From Podospora comata (Eukaryota; Ascomycota; Sordariomycetes; Sordariales; Podosporaceae), in NCBI GenBank assembly GCA_017354895.1, contig CP071495.1, forward strand, positions 3,889,001-3,953,000: a stretch of DNA of 64,000 nucleotides, written 5' to 3'. Position 1 is the stretch's first letter. Every line of letters starts with the position of its first letter. Made by a program: the position numbers and the translations under genes. Shown piece after piece: positions 43,672 to 54,458 of the stretch. The notes under the pieces were generated by a model. That model was not told where the DNA came from. It was given only the letters and a program-made list of their open reading frames with translations, and searched no databases.

Positions 43672-46065
43672 TCAGGCAACCCATTTCTTGCCCATACCCT
43701 TCTTGCTCCACTGGTGGCTGCCGCCGGTGCCGGTTCTCTTCTTCTCCTCAAACAACTTCTTGCTCAGTTGCTTGTACACAAACGTGCCTTGCGAGTTGTA
43801 GCGGATGCTGTGGTCAGAATCGGTAAACCAGGTCACCTCGAGCTTCTCTGGGCTGACGCGGTCTCCCATCAGCAGATCAGCGAGGGCGGCAGCGTTCTGA
43901 AAGTGAACATTGTCATCGCCGGTTCCGTGCTGAATCAGAAAGCCACCAGCAATCTTCTTGAAGCCGTCCGTGTTGTGCACCGCCGACTTGTTGTATCCAG
44001 CAGCGTTGAGCGCGGGTGTCTTCATGTATCTCTCGGTGTACATGGTGTCGTAGAAGCGCCAGTCCGAGACGGGAGCGGTGGCGATACCCAGAGAGATGAT
44101 GGGATCGCCAATTTCGACCACCTTGGCCGTGAGATACCCGCCATACGACCAGCCCCAGATACCAATCTTGGAGGCATCGACCCACGGATTCTTGGCCAGC
44201 CACTTGGCGGCCCAGATCTGGTCCTGAGCCTCAAGATCACCCAGGTTGGAGGCGACCGCGGACCGGAAAGCGCGGCCCTTGAGACCGGTGCCACGGTTGT
44301 CAACAGTAAAAGTGATGTACTCGAGCTCGGGATCGGAAGCAATATAGGCGTTCCAGCCAAAAGATTGCATTCCCTTGTTGACCTGCTGAGCACCGGGGCC
44401 GCCATAGGGAGTCAACAAGACGGGGTACTTCTTGTCAGGAGAAAAGTTGGCGGGGAGACGGAGCATGGCGTTGAGCTTGAAGCCAGAAGGGTGGTCAAGT
44501 TCGTGATACGTAATGTTGGGAAGCTTGTACTCCTTGAGGTTGTTGAGGAGACGGTCATTGTTGTTGATGACGCGGAGGGGGGTCTTGGAGTCGATCTTGT
44601 AAAGCTCTTGGTAGGGGACGTTGGGGCCGGCATATCTCAGGATGTAATAGCCACCGCCGGTGGAAAAGGAAGCGGACCAGACGGCAGAAACTTTGTCGTC
44701 GACCAATGGAGTCTTCTTCTTGGTGATGTAGGAAACCGAGTAAATGTGACGCTCGGTACTGTGGCGCTCTGTGGACGTGTAGTAAATCAGTCCTCTGGAG
44801 GTGTCGATCTTGTTGATACCGGTAACCTCCCAGCTGCCCGATGTAAGAGCAATCTTGTCCTTGCCGTCCACCGAGAAGAGGTAGATGTGGTTCCACCCCG
44901 ACTCGTCCGACAAGTCAAGGTAATACTCCTTTTCGTCGTCTTTGCCCTTGCCCTTGCCTTTGCCCTTTGCCTTGCCCTTTCCTTTGCCCTTTTGCTCCGT
45001 GATGGAGCCGATGAAGCTGATGGCCGCGTTGTTGTCGAGCCAGCCGTCGGATCCATCACGCTGGCGGGTGAGGGTGGAGGTCTTGGTGGTGGTGTCAACA
45101 ACCACGAGCTTTTCGTGGTCCTGAACACGGTTGAAAGCGCGGTAGATGACCTTGTCGTGCTCCTCGGTCAACCAAGCAACCTCGCCAATGATCAAGTCAT
45201 CGGCTGCCCACGCAGTAACAGGAATCTCGGTCGTCTTCTTGTCCTTGACGCTCAAGAGGTGGAAGGTCACGGTGGGGTTGGTGGTGCCGACCTTGGGATA
45301 CCTCAGCTCCAGCTCACGGGGATAGGCCGGGGCGACCTTTTGGTTGTCCATAAAGTAAGGAATCGTGAAGGTGTCGACTCCGGTCTCGTTGAAGCTCAGG
45401 TAAGCAATGTACTCGCCGTCGGGAGAATACCAGAGCGCATGGTCGGTGCCAAAGATTTCCTCCTCGTAGACCCAGTCGGGAACAGCGTTGAAAAGATCAG
45501 GGCCGCCGTTGGTGGTGATCTGACTGATGGTGCCATTGTCCCAGAGGAAGAGGTTGTTGCCCTGGACAAAGGCAATCTGGGAGGACGACGCAGGGTTCCA
45601 GGTAGCATACTGGATATCACCCTTGGAACCAGGCACGAGCTGCTGGGTCTGCCCGGTGGTCACATCCTGGACCAGGTAGTTGGCAAAGTAGGAGTGACGA
45701 TACTGCTTAGTATAGTCGGCAGCCCATAAGACCTTGGTCTGGTCGTGGGAGATGGAGTAGTCCCAATAGTCGGCGGGGATCTTGCTGGAGGCGAGGAATG
45801 TGGTCTTGTTGCCGCTGGCGACGTTTTCAAAGACAAGCGATCCGTCGGAGGCGAGGGTGATGAAGTCGCCGTCGTTGTCGGTCTGGGCCCAGGTGATTCC
45901 GGTGGTGGACACAGAGAGAGCGCCGGGGCTGCCCGTGGTGACATTGTACGTGAGCAGCTTGGAGCCGCCTCCGACGGGCTGGTGGGGGGGGCGAGGTGGG
46001 TCGATGGCTGAGACGGCGCCCAACAGGGCGGCGGCAGCGCCGACGAGAGCTGCGACGCGCTGCAT
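43672..46065 (-). CDS. dpp4: Secreted dipeptidyl-peptidase IV (family S9B)
   Basis: Single exon, 797 aa. The start at 46065 gives a signal peptide (MQRVAALVGAAAALLGAVSA); an in-frame ATG lies 23 codons upstream. Residues about 25-520 form the beta-propeller, with the Glu pair motif DWVYEEEIFG that binds the substrate N-terminus. The alpha/beta-hydrolase domain has the catalytic Ser in GWSYGG (about 641), Asp in GTGDDNVH (about 717) and His in DSDHSI (about 751). The enzyme removes X-Pro or X-Ala dipeptides from peptides outside the cell. Odd: a pure Lys/Gly run (KGKGKGKAKGKGKGKGK) of about 17 residues at about 356-373, inside a propeller loop, encoded by DNA at about 44941-44995. The rest is standard. 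Confidence 0.95.
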   Translation of the reverse strand: MQRVAALVGAAAALLGAVSAIDPPRPPHQPVGGGSKLLTYNVTTGSPGALSVSTTGITWAQTDNDGDFITLASDGSLVFENVASGNKTTFLASSKIPADYWDYSISHDQTKVLWAADYTKQYRHSYFANYLVQDVTTGQTQQLVPGSKGDIQYATWNPASSSQIAFVQGNNLFLWDNGTISQITTNGGPDLFNAVPDWVYEEEIFGTDHALWYSPDGEYIAYLSFNETGVDTFTIPYFMDNQKVAPAYPRELELRYPKVGTTNPTVTFHLLSVKDKKTTEIPVTAWAADDLIIGEVAWLTEEHDKVIYRAFNRVQDHEKLVVVDTTTKTSTLTRQRDGSDGWLDNNAAISFIGSITEQKGKGKGKAKGKGKGKGKDDEKEYYLDLSDESGWNHIYLFSVDGKDKIALTSGSWEVTGINKIDTSRGLIYYTSTERHSTERHIYSVSYITKKKTPLVDDKVSAVWSASFSTGGGYYILRYAGPNVPYQELYKIDSKTPLRVINNNDRLLNNLKEYKLPNITYHELDHPSGFKLNAMLRLPANFSPDKKYPVLLTPYGGPGAQQVNKGMQSFGWNAYIASDPELEYITFTVDNRGTGLKGRAFRSAVASNLGDLEAQDQIWAAKWLAKNPWVDASKIGIWGWSYGGYLTAKVVEIGDPIISLGIATAPVSDWRFYDTMYTERYMKTPALNAAGYNKSAVHNTDGFKKIAGGFLIQHGTGDDNVHFQNAAALADLLMGDRVSPEKLEVTWFTDSDHSIRYNSQGTFVYKQLSKKLFEEKKRTGTGGSHQWSKKGMGKKWVA

Positions 46066-46314
46066 GGTGTTGACGTGGGAGGAGGGGAAACTGGTAGCGC
46101 CTGCCGAGAGCAAGAGAGACGAAAGCGGCAGCATCTCTTGGTTTTAAGGTTCGGATCGACAATCTCCTGCCCGGAAGGGAAAGCCGGGTCTAGCATCCGA
46201 GGACGGCAGGTATGTTGTTCAACGTCCCATTCAGATGACATAATCAAGGCCCGATCCAGAAGGTGGTTTATAAGTGGGCGCGCCAAGCAATGGGAAGCAT
46301 AATTTGTCAATTAA

Positions 46315-47682
46315 TTAATCTCTGAGCCAGCCCTTGGGACCGCCCCAGGTGCCTTTAACCATATATTTGTAGTATACCCAAGGAAAAAAGTCCTTCTTCA
46401 AGTGATAAAATGCCCGTCTGGGCACCGCCTGGTCAATCCTCAGCGCCTTTCCAAACGTCTCCTTGGGTACGCCGCCGTACTTGAACTCGGCCAGCAGCAC
46501 CTTGCCGTACTCTGTCAACAGCGGGCACGATGTGTAGCCGTCATACTCCTCGTCCGCCTCCTTACCCCTCATTGACCTCAGCACATTCTTGACCAGAACC
46601 GGCGCTTGCGCCGTGATGGCTGCGGCCGTCTTGGACGTGGGCAAACTGGAAGCATCTCCGGCACTCCACACATTCTTCCACTTTTTGTGCCGGAGCGTCT
46701 CTTCGTCGACATCGACAAACCCAGCCTCGTTGGCAAGAGGACTGGATTTGACAAAGGCGTGAGCGCCCATCTTGGGAGTGACGTGCATCAGGTCAAACTT
46801 GCGGGTGAGCTTCTGGTTCTCGCCATGGCTAAACACGGCATCGTTGCCGTTGATTTCGACCAGATCATGCGCAAACAGTCCCTCTACTCCCCTCTCTTTC
46901 CGCAGCTTTTCCAGCACGGCAGAGTACTTGGGAACGCCAAACATGACGGGAAGGCCGGTCGCGAATGTGATGTGGATGGGCGATGACGAGGGGTTTGCTG
47001 GGTCGTAAAGACCGGATTTCTTCCAGTGATCAAGGGCAAGCCACATGATTTTTTGAGGAGCGCCGGCGCACTTGACAACGCCCATCGGCTGGGTGAAAAT
47101 GGCCTGGCCGCCCTTGAGAGCCTTGATGGTGCGATCCGCCTTGTCGCACGTGTCGTAGCCGTAGATGGAGGAGACGCCCGAATCTGGGTTGGAGAGGGCA
47201 TCCTGAAGCCCCTTGATGCTGTTGAAGTCGACCTTGATTCCGGGCACCACGACGAGGTGCTCATAGGTGAGCTTGTCACCGTTGTCGAGAGTGACAGTGT
47301 TGGAATCTGGCGAGAAGGATGCCAGCTCTGTGTTGTAGAATCGCAGCTTGGGATCGATCAAACTCTTGAGTGGTTTTCTGAGCTGCTCCTTATTCTTGAG
47401 ACCGCCGCCCACCAGGGTCCATCCGGGCTGGTAGTGATGCCATTCTGCCGGGTCGACAATCGCAATGTCGTCTTGGGAGAATTTCCCCTTGCGCAGGAGC
47501 TGGTGGCTGATGGTCAGACCAGCTGAACCACCGCCGACAACGACGACCTTGTGATTTCTGGTGGTGGGTGTGACATTGGCGACACTCGCAAAAGTGCGCA
47601 CGGCAGCCGGGGCCAGTTGCGTGATGACTGAGCGGCGGGCAGCACAGGCTGCTGTGGTGACTAATAGTTGACTGCTGGACAT
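46315..47682 (-). CDS. Sulfide:quinone oxidoreductase, mitochondrial
   Basis: Single exon, 455 aa. N-terminal presequence rich in Ala/Arg/Ser (to about residue 40), then the FAD-binding motif KVVVVGGGSAGLT (about 45-57). Typical SQR blocks: WHHYQPGWTLVGGGL, EHLVVVPGIKVDF, QAIFTQPMGVVKCAGAPQKIMWL (first redox Cys), FDLMHVTPKM, WSAGDASSLPTSKTAAA (second FAD site) and YDGYTSCPLLTEYGKVLL (second Cys). Family: SQOR in animals, Hmt2 in fission yeast. It oxidises H2S to persulfide at the inner mitochondrial membrane, passing electrons to ubiquinone. It is divergent to a persulfide dioxygenase gene 830 bp away, which uses its product. Confidence 0.94.
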   Translation of the reverse strand: MSSSQLLVTTAACAARRSVITQLAPAAVRTFASVANVTPTTRNHKVVVVGGGSAGLTISHQLLRKGKFSQDDIAIVDPAEWHHYQPGWTLVGGGLKNKEQLRKPLKSLIDPKLRFYNTELASFSPDSNTVTLDNGDKLTYEHLVVVPGIKVDFNSIKGLQDALSNPDSGVSSIYGYDTCDKADRTIKALKGGQAIFTQPMGVVKCAGAPQKIMWLALDHWKKSGLYDPANPSSSPIHITFATGLPVMFGVPKYSAVLEKLRKERGVEGLFAHDLVEINGNDAVFSHGENQKLTRKFDLMHVTPKMGAHAFVKSSPLANEAGFVDVDEETLRHKKWKNVWSAGDASSLPTSKTAAAITAQAPVLVKNVLRSMRGKEADEEYDGYTSCPLLTEYGKVLLAEFKYGGVPKETFGKALRIDQAVPRRAFYHLKKDFFPWVYYKYMVKGTWGGPKGWLRD

Positions 47683-48512
47683 GTTGGGATGGTGATGACG
47701 GGATGTCTGTCAAACGGAGGTCTGAGATCTCAGATCCAGGAACAGGAGAGGTGGGTGCTGAATGAGATGGAGGACAAAGAGCTGAAATGGTGTGCTCGAG
47801 CGTGAGCGAATTACCCAGGGGAGACGGCCAAATGTGGGGCAAAGTCGCCGAGTCCCGGAGCTGTGAAACTTTTCTTGTCGCCGGTCGAGTTGACTGCACT
47901 TGTGATGACTCGGCCATCGGGTGAGCAAGTTTCTCTTCTTCCCATGGTACTCGGTCGGCGAAAACAGACATCCACACATCCGATGAAATTTTTCTCCCGG
48001 GCCGAGCCACCCGGTTAGTCACAGCGTTGCAATAATCGCCGTCTCTATGGCTGTCGGTGGCAGTCGGCGGCGTCGGAACTCGGCGGATGATGGGCATCGT
48101 GGTGCTGAAAAACGGGTTCTAAGGAGAAAAAGCTGAATATGGCGAGATCAATCAGTGAGTGAAGTGGCTTCTCTTTTCTTCCTCATATCAACAAGCTGGC
48201 GTCGACGACGATGATTTCCTGATGTCGCCGTTGATGATGGCCGATAGACAGCGACGCCGGCAGCACGGACCACCAGTTGCCGGGCCGCTGTAAGTCACCC
48301 GGAGGTGGTGTGCCACGATGGACTGACGGCGATATCACGGGCCAGGGTTCCCAGCTTAGCCCCCATGTTTCTTGCCTCCCGGTAATGCCCAGTAGGCCAG
48401 CGTCTGCAACATCCCTGCAACACCTGTCATACACAAAGCTTAAACAGACCGACTCCCATCCCCACTGATCAGTGTGTTGTCCTTGCCCTCACCCACGCTC
48501 ACCGAGACCACC
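47683..48512. promoter_or_regulatory. Shared upstream region of the sulfide oxidation gene pair
   Basis: 830 bp between the divergent start codons of the sulfide:quinone oxidoreductase and persulfide dioxygenase genes. No open frame here has a motif. A common promoter would let both steps be induced together, which is inference. Confidence 0.5.
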
Positions 48513-49712
48513 ATGAACACCCTTCAGGTACAGCAATGCGTTGAAAACGCCATCAGATGCCAGGCGACCACCCGCCTGCTCCTCACCCCCCTGGTCATTT
48601 CTTCGCTTCGACTTCCACGCACCCAACTTTTCTGCCACACTCAACGTCGGTCTTTCCACCGAGCGGCGACAGGGAGACCCTGTTGTCGACAATCTCAAAA
48701 TCCACCTCGACTGTCTCAATGTCTACTACGCAAGACCTACTCTTCAGCTACTTCCCCTGCTCCGTCAGAACCTACCATTCATCCAGTCTTTGAACAGAGA
48801 ACTGGCACTTTTCAATATCTAGTCGTCGATCCAGTGACCAAGGACGCAGTCATTATCGACCCTGTTTTGGACTACGACAAGTGCAGCACCACCATTACCA
48901 CCACCGCGGCTGACGGCCTCCTGTCTTTGGTCCGTGAAAAGGGATACAGGATCGTGCGCATTCTAGAGACCCACGCCCATGCCGATCACTTGACTGCTTC
49001 CTTTTATCTCCAACGGCAGCTGGTCAAGCAGCAGGACTTGAACCCCCCCGTGGGCATCGGCAAGCGGATTGGACAGGTACAGACCTTGTTTGGGCAGAGA
49101 TATGGGATCGACGCCAAAGAGTATGAAGGTGTTTTCGACAAACTGTTCGAGGACGATGAAGAGTTTTCTATTGGAACGTTAAAGGCAAAGGCCCTGCATC
49201 TTCCCGGCCACACCCCAGATCATTTGGGATACAAGATCGGAGGTTTGTCTCCTTTTCCCTTTCGACATAAAGAACCCTGCTAACTTGGATGCCTAGACAA
49301 TATCTTTTGCGGAGACTCCATCTTCCACACTGACATTGGCACGGCAAGGTGTGATTTTCCCGGCGGATCGGCCCACGCCTTGTATCAGTCAGCCCGCAAG
49401 ATCCTGTCTCTGCCTGATAATGTCAAGATCTGGACCGGGCATGACTATCCACCCGATGGTTTGAGAGAGCCTGTGCCATTTGTCACCGTTGGCGAGCACC
49501 GCCAGAAGAACAAGCACCTGAGAGATGGCGTTACTGAAGAGGAATTTGTCAAGATGAGAAAGGAAAGAGACGAGCATCTGGCTGCCCCAAGACTGCTGCA
49601 TGAGAGTCTACAGGTGAATGTGAGAGCTGGAAGATTGCCAACTCAAAACGACTCCGGCATGAGGTTATTAAAGGTGCCTGTCAAAGTCAAGGGAGCAGGA
49701 GCATGGCAGTAG
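48513..49712 (+). CDS. Persulfide dioxygenase (ETHE1-type metallo-beta-lactamase fold), mitochondrial
   Basis: Two exons, 48513-49242 and 49297-49712 (54-bp intron), give 381 aa. The first 75 residues are Arg/Ser-rich without acids, a mitochondrial presequence. The metal-binding pattern is complete: THAHADH (about 153), LPGHTPDH, CGDSIFHTDIGTARCDFPGGS and WTGHDYPPDG. The GTARCDFPGG block marks the ETHE1/persulfide-dioxygenase branch rather than glyoxalase II. The enzyme uses O2 and one Fe(II) to turn glutathione persulfide into sulfite. It stands head-to-head with sulfide:quinone oxidoreductase, the enzyme that makes its substrate. Confidence 0.93.
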
Positions 49713-50192
49713 GTGGGTTCGAATTGCAAAAGCATGACCAGGCCGACGAATTGTGTAACTCGTACTGCTACGGTCCTTTCACAGCCGTGATTGTCGCTAT
49801 CGGCAAGACCTCACCGTGGAGGCAGGAGAAGGTGGCGGCGTACGTGACTGCGCCAGTGAGGTTTTTGGCTCTTCTCCATGCTTGTCCATGTCTGTCTCTA
49901 TCGAGAAGCTTTGTTTTCTGTTCCCGGGCATGGATCATTCAGAAGATGGCATGCTGTCCCAATCACTGGTTGAAGATGGAGGGAATATACGATTCGTAGC
50001 TTGGCTAATGGACAATTCTTTTATGGGCAATATGCTATCTAAATGTGGTATAAAACTACCTGCAATGATGCATATTGAGTGCGCTGCGTCCTTGTGACTT
50101 TTTATAAGCCGCTGATTGGAATGTTGACATGAGGTCAGGTACCATCCACCTCAAGCCTACGCTGAATTCTAAATCCCTGGAGACGTAGAGAT
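49713..50192. other. Intergenic
   Basis: 3' flanks of two convergent genes. No feature recognised. Confidence 0.5.
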
Positions 50193-51220
50193 CTAAATCT
50201 GGTCCTGAAAACTATCAGCCGCCGGTTGCTCGGTAGCCTTCGTTGCAGCATCATGAGCATCCACGTTCCACTCTTTCGAGATCTTCCAAAATTGAACAGC
50301 CATGTTCCTCTCCTTGGCTTTCTCAATCTCACCCAACAATGCCTCCCATAAATCCCTGTTCGCGACGTCCTCCCCCTTGCTCGTTTTCCATTGCTTTTCG
50401 ATCCAAGTTTCGGCCCATGTGGTAGAGCCCTCAACCACATACTTGGAATTGATAGCGATGACAAGTGTGCGGAAACTATCTCCGTTGGGTCCGAATTCAA
50501 AACGCAGGGTGGCAAGGGCAGCGCGAAGCTCCGCCCGGTTGCTGGTCTGGGAGCCATCGTCGCCAAAAGGCCCCTTCCTTTCCAGGCGAGCAGAGACGAT
50601 TTTTGGGTAATCGGGCGCGCGGGCGCGCGGGCATGTACAGGGGCCCAGCCTGCCTTTGGGTCCGGTGTGCGACGGTCGAGACATGTGCCAGCGATGAAGA
50701 TCAGGGCGGTGAAGGCATCAGTCCGGTGAACGTATCTGCGAGATTGCATTTTAGCCAGCATAATATCATCCTGTTCAGGGGGAGCTTACCTGAGGAGACC
50801 ATTTTTCAGCCGAAAAACCTTAAATAAGTCGGTAAGGGTTGCTGAAGCAGACGGGTGGGTAAACTCGGTAGGGAAGACAAGACCGGCGCCTTTTCTCCAC
50901 TCCAATTCATTGAGTCTGGTAGCTGGATCCAATGTTCTGGGTTGTTGTGGTTGATGTTTGTCTCTGGGAAATGCTGCGGAGTTTTGGAAAAGAGGAATGT
51001 CAGGTCTTGCGGGTTGTTCAAGTGGAAATGGGTTTCCGAACAACAACCAGAGATATGGAAGCTGGGGGCAGACCTGTGGCATGCCTACCATACGCTCAAC
51101 ATTGAGTGCCAGGTGTGACTGCGGTCTGATGATATTTTGTCCTAAGTAAGGTAAGAACGAGGCATTCGGATCTAGCACACCAGACAGGGTCCAGTCCCAC
51201 CTCTCTGGACTGATTCTCAT
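50193..51220 (-). pseudogene. RNase H-fold protein gene with frame break and lost catalytic residues
   Basis: Exon 1 (51220-50790) starts at an ATG (MRISPERWDW). A 55-bp intron leads to exon 2 from 50735 (YVHRTDAFTALIFIAGTCLD). Downstream blocks SNRAELRAALATLRF, VIAINSKYVVEGSTTWAETW, NRDLWEALLGEIEKA and WNVDAHDAATKAT are those of an ascomycete host family with a type 1 RNase H domain. The frame changes inside a GC-rich repeat at about 50611-50633, so the N-terminal and C-terminal halves are not in one frame. Two of the four usual carboxylates are replaced (Ala where LIFxDG is expected, Asn where ATDS is expected); the Glu and last Asp remain. Most likely a pseudogene. Confidence 0.7.
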
Positions 51221-52745
51221 TCAGCCATGGGTGGGTCTTTCGTTGCAAATATTTTAGGATTACCTGCTCGGTTCTGAATGTCAAAGTATTATCATCGATT
51301 CGGGGCTTCAGCAAGGTGTCAGGGCTACCACGCGCTTTGGGCAAGCGGGAATCTACAAAGGTGTTTTCGTGCTTTAACGTCTGACTGCGATTCGTTGAGA
51401 CTTCTTGACTATACTTTCCCGTGTCTCTTCTACTGGTCTTGTCCTGGAAACCTGGTCCCTCAACAATTATTGCACGCTGAGATTCACATTCTTTTTCCAT
51501 ACGAGGAACGAAATCCTTGGTTTTTCTACTTCTCATCTGGTAGCTGATTTTGTACCTCTCCAGCATCCCAGCTTCCACCGTTATGCCAGTATACTGCCCA
51601 GCCCAACGTCGACTCCGATCCACCTGCATGCCCTGTTTCGCGTCCATTTCACCGCCGGCTAAGATGCCAGGGAAACAAATGCTATCCAACCAGAACGTCG
51701 ACGTCCCTGTAGCCAATGACAGGCTGGCAGCCTGCATGTCTGCAGTTGAAAGTGCAGGTTTGAGTTGGAATCCTGGTGACAACAGGAAGGAATCAGCCAC
51801 AGAAGAGGCATAGGCTGCCGAAGGGATTGACGGAAATGCAGCCGTGCTGGAACAGGCGGGGCGTTGATTGCGGTGGCTTGGTTGTTGCTGGAATGTTGAG
51901 CCTTGTTTCAACTATTGTTCAGAGTCATCCAGCACATCTTGAAAACAGTTGAGAATGGCGGTGAATTAGGTATTGTTTGGATCACACGGGCTTGATATCT
52001 GAAGAGCCTCATTGGTTTTCCCCTGAATAAACCTTTGCTGAGAAAAGAGCATGCGTTACTCCGACACACATTCAGCAAATTCGGATGCTTTGTCGTAATG
52101 AATACAGGGCGGCCGCTGGTGTCCTGGAAAGAGGACATCCCAGATGTGATACCACCCCCTTGTTGCATCAAAACGGCCTTGTCCTTTCTCCTTGAGGACT
52201 GCCCATTGTTGTGGTGTGACTCCTAGAAGATCAACATCTAGGGTCAGCTGACAGTTGGCGTGGCATACATGGTCAGGACTCGGAACAGTTTTGCAACCCA
52301 GGCTGCAAGTGGGCGCGTTGTGTTATGGTATGGTATGAATTGACAAAGTGCTACACAGGAATGAAACCACTATGGCCCTGCAGGCCCAGAATACAACCAC
52401 CAGGGAGCAACCAGAATGGTAGCCCACATCTCCCCAGGCACAGTATATACTGTGACACGTTGGAGGTGAGTTTGAACATCAGATACATTTCGAAGCTTTT
52501 TGTCTCGGCAGGCTTTGTGGGTGACGTGGCCAAAGTTTCACGGGCCTAGCCTAACAGACAGCCCGCTCATGGAAACCAATACAGTTTGATGATCAAAGCG
52601 GGCTGACCGAAACGTGCCTCACCACCAGGCCAAATCTGGAATTTAATAAACAAGGACGCAGAGCAGTTGCTTCCCAAGTAAACAAGCATCAATGTTTATC
52701 CAGACACGGAAGGCTGCGGTATTACTCTCCCAAGATATCCAACAT
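51221..52745. other. Intergenic with one unsupported long frame
   Basis: A minus-strand frame of about 270 codons (51096-51911) runs through here without an ATG near its start and without a recognisable domain. It is probably chance or the remains of a 5' region. No other feature was found. Confidence 0.35.
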
Positions 52746-54458
52746 TCACCCCTCCATCTCGACATCCGGATCCACCTCTGTCCCCAAATCTCTATCCTCC
52801 AGAAACCTCCTCCCCCTCAATTCCTCAGGCAGATACTCTTGCCTCACCTTTCCATCTTTGTAATTAGGAGGATACTTGTACTCAGCACCATACCCCAAAT
52901 CCTTCATCAGCCTGGTGGGTGCGTTTCTCAAGTGCAGCGGAACCGGAAGACTGGCCACACCGGGCTCCCTGAGAGCCGAAAATGCATTGTTCAGTGCCCT
53001 ATACGCTCGCGTGCTCTTGGGGGCCAAGCACAGCGCCACGGTGCAGTGTGCCAGAGGAATCCTGGCCTCGGGCATACCAATCTGTTGCGTGGCCGTGTAA
53101 GTCGCCGTGGCCAATGGCAGGAGTGAGTTGTCTGCCAGGCCGACATCTTCCGATGCAATCACCACCATTCTTCGCGCAATAAACAACGGATCCTCTCCCG
53201 ACTGCAGCATCCTCGCCAGATAATACAATGCCGCATCGGAATCTGACCCTCGGACAGCCTTGTGAAAAGCAGAAATGGTATCGTAGTGCTGATCACCCGC
53301 CCGATCGTACACCAACGTCTTGGTCAGCGCAGCCTTGATGTCCTCTTTTGTCAATGGAGCCTCCCCTCCCCTTTGCGGTCTCGTCGTGAGAGACAGGGCC
53401 AGTTCCAACAAATTCAGCGCGGTCCTGGCATCTCCATCCGCAAAGGCCGACAGGTACGTCAACAGCTCCTCATCAATCAGGGGGCTGAGCTCTATCCCCT
53501 CCTCCACAATCTCGGCCTGTATTGCCCTGACCAATATCCTCTGCAGATCCTCCCTCGTAAGCGATGCCAGTGTAAATGTCCTGCACCGACTCAACAACGC
53601 CGCCTGGACCTTGAAACTCGGGTTTTCCGTTGTGGCCCCGATCAATGTGATTGTCCCCGCTTCCACCGGCTTCAAAAACACATCCTGCTGAGACTTGCTG
53701 AACCTGTGAATCTCGTCGCAAAATATGATGGTTTTTCTCCCCGTCAAGTTAAGCTCGTTGGCTGCTTCGGCAAAGAACTTTTTGACCTCGGCGACGCCGG
53801 TGCTGGTGGCATTGAGCTCAATAAACCTGCTGCCCACTCGCCGGGCGATGCACCTTGCTATCGTCGTCTTGCCTGTCCCCGAACCTCCCCATAATATCAT
53901 GGATGGCACTCTGTCTGTTTCGATCAGAGACCTCAGCACCCCGTTGGGCCCAACCAAGTCTTGCCCAAACACATCGTCGAGGGAGTCGGGCCGCATTCGC
54001 TCGGCCAAGGGGGCGGCTCGATGGGTCTTGGATCGCTTCGAGAGAGGGGCAGCACCGGGATCTCGCTCAGCCGTGCCGTTTGTCGAGAGTGTGCTCGTCT
54101 CGGGCCCTACCAGTCTGTTGTCCGCAGTTGGTGAGCTATTAGCTTCATCCCACGTCCTCTTTTGTCCACCCTTGTTGCCATTGTTGGTTTTTATCCCAAA
54201 ACCGTTGACGGGCCGTGGTGTCGAGGCGGCTGATCCATTGGTGGTGGCCTGCCGTTTCGCAGCTGGGGTTGCAAAAAAGTCGGCGGCGGTTCGCTTCTTT
54301 TGCTGGGTTGATGGCGGCTGGGATTGAGTGTGGCTTGGTGGAGAAGATGGCCGGTCGGTGGCTTGGTCGTCGAGAAGGAAGGTCTGGCAGCCCGAGTCGA
54401 TGTGGCTATTGATTTCGAGCGTCTTGACGCCCCGTTGGCAAATGGGGCAAACGACCAT
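52746..54458 (-). CDS. mgs1: Mgs1/WRNIP1 family AAA+ ATPase
   Basis: Single exon, 570 aa. The start at 54458 puts a UBZ ubiquitin-binding zinc finger at the very N-terminus (MVVCPICQ...INSHIDSGC: C4, C7, H19, C24), as in Mgs1; an in-frame ATG 43 codons upstream would add an unrelated extension. A disordered Ser/Thr/Lys region (about 25-145) includes RTAADFFA, resembling a PIP-like PCNA motif. The AAA+ core follows: MRPDSLDDVFGQDL, Walker A GGSGTGKTT (about 190), Walker B IIFCDEIHRF (about 241), GATTENPSF sensor 1 and ADGDARTALNLLE sensor 2. The MgsA C-terminal tetramerisation region covers about 360-570 (ARRMVVIASEDVGLAD, RAYRALNNA). It works in replication-fork maintenance with ubiquitinated PCNA. 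Confidence 0.93.
   Translation of the reverse strand: MVVCPICQRGVKTLEINSHIDSGCQTFLLDDQATDRPSSPPSHTQSQPPSTQQKKRTAADFFATPAAKRQATTNGSAASTPRPVNGFGIKTNNGNKGGQKRTWDEANSSPTADNRLVGPETSTLSTNGTAERDPGAAPLSKRSKTHRAAPLAERMRPDSLDDVFGQDLVGPNGVLRSLIETDRVPSMILWGGSGTGKTTIARCIARRVGSRFIELNATSTGVAEVKKFFAEAANELNLTGRKTIIFCDEIHRFSKSQQDVFLKPVEAGTITLIGATTENPSFKVQAALLSRCRTFTLASLTREDLQRILVRAIQAEIVEEGIELSPLIDEELLTYLSAFADGDARTALNLLELALSLTTRPQRGGEAPLTKEDIKAALTKTLVYDRAGDQHYDTISAFHKAVRGSDSDAALYYLARMLQSGEDPLFIARRMVVIASEDVGLADNSLLPLATATYTATQQIGMPEARIPLAHCTVALCLAPKSTRAYRALNNAFSALREPGVASLPVPLHLRNAPTRLMKDLGYGAEYKYPPNYKDGKVRQEYLPEELRGRRFLEDRDLGTEVDPDVEMEG

Noticed and set aside
43585-45729. 714-codon open frame on the plus strand opposite dpp4
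   Set aside because: It is a mirror of a GC3-biased real gene. Protein has no domain, while the minus strand has the full DPP4 active site.
51096-51911. 271-codon minus-strand frame
   Set aside because: Starts at a non-ATG codon, overlaps the RNase H-type gene in another frame, and shows no domain.
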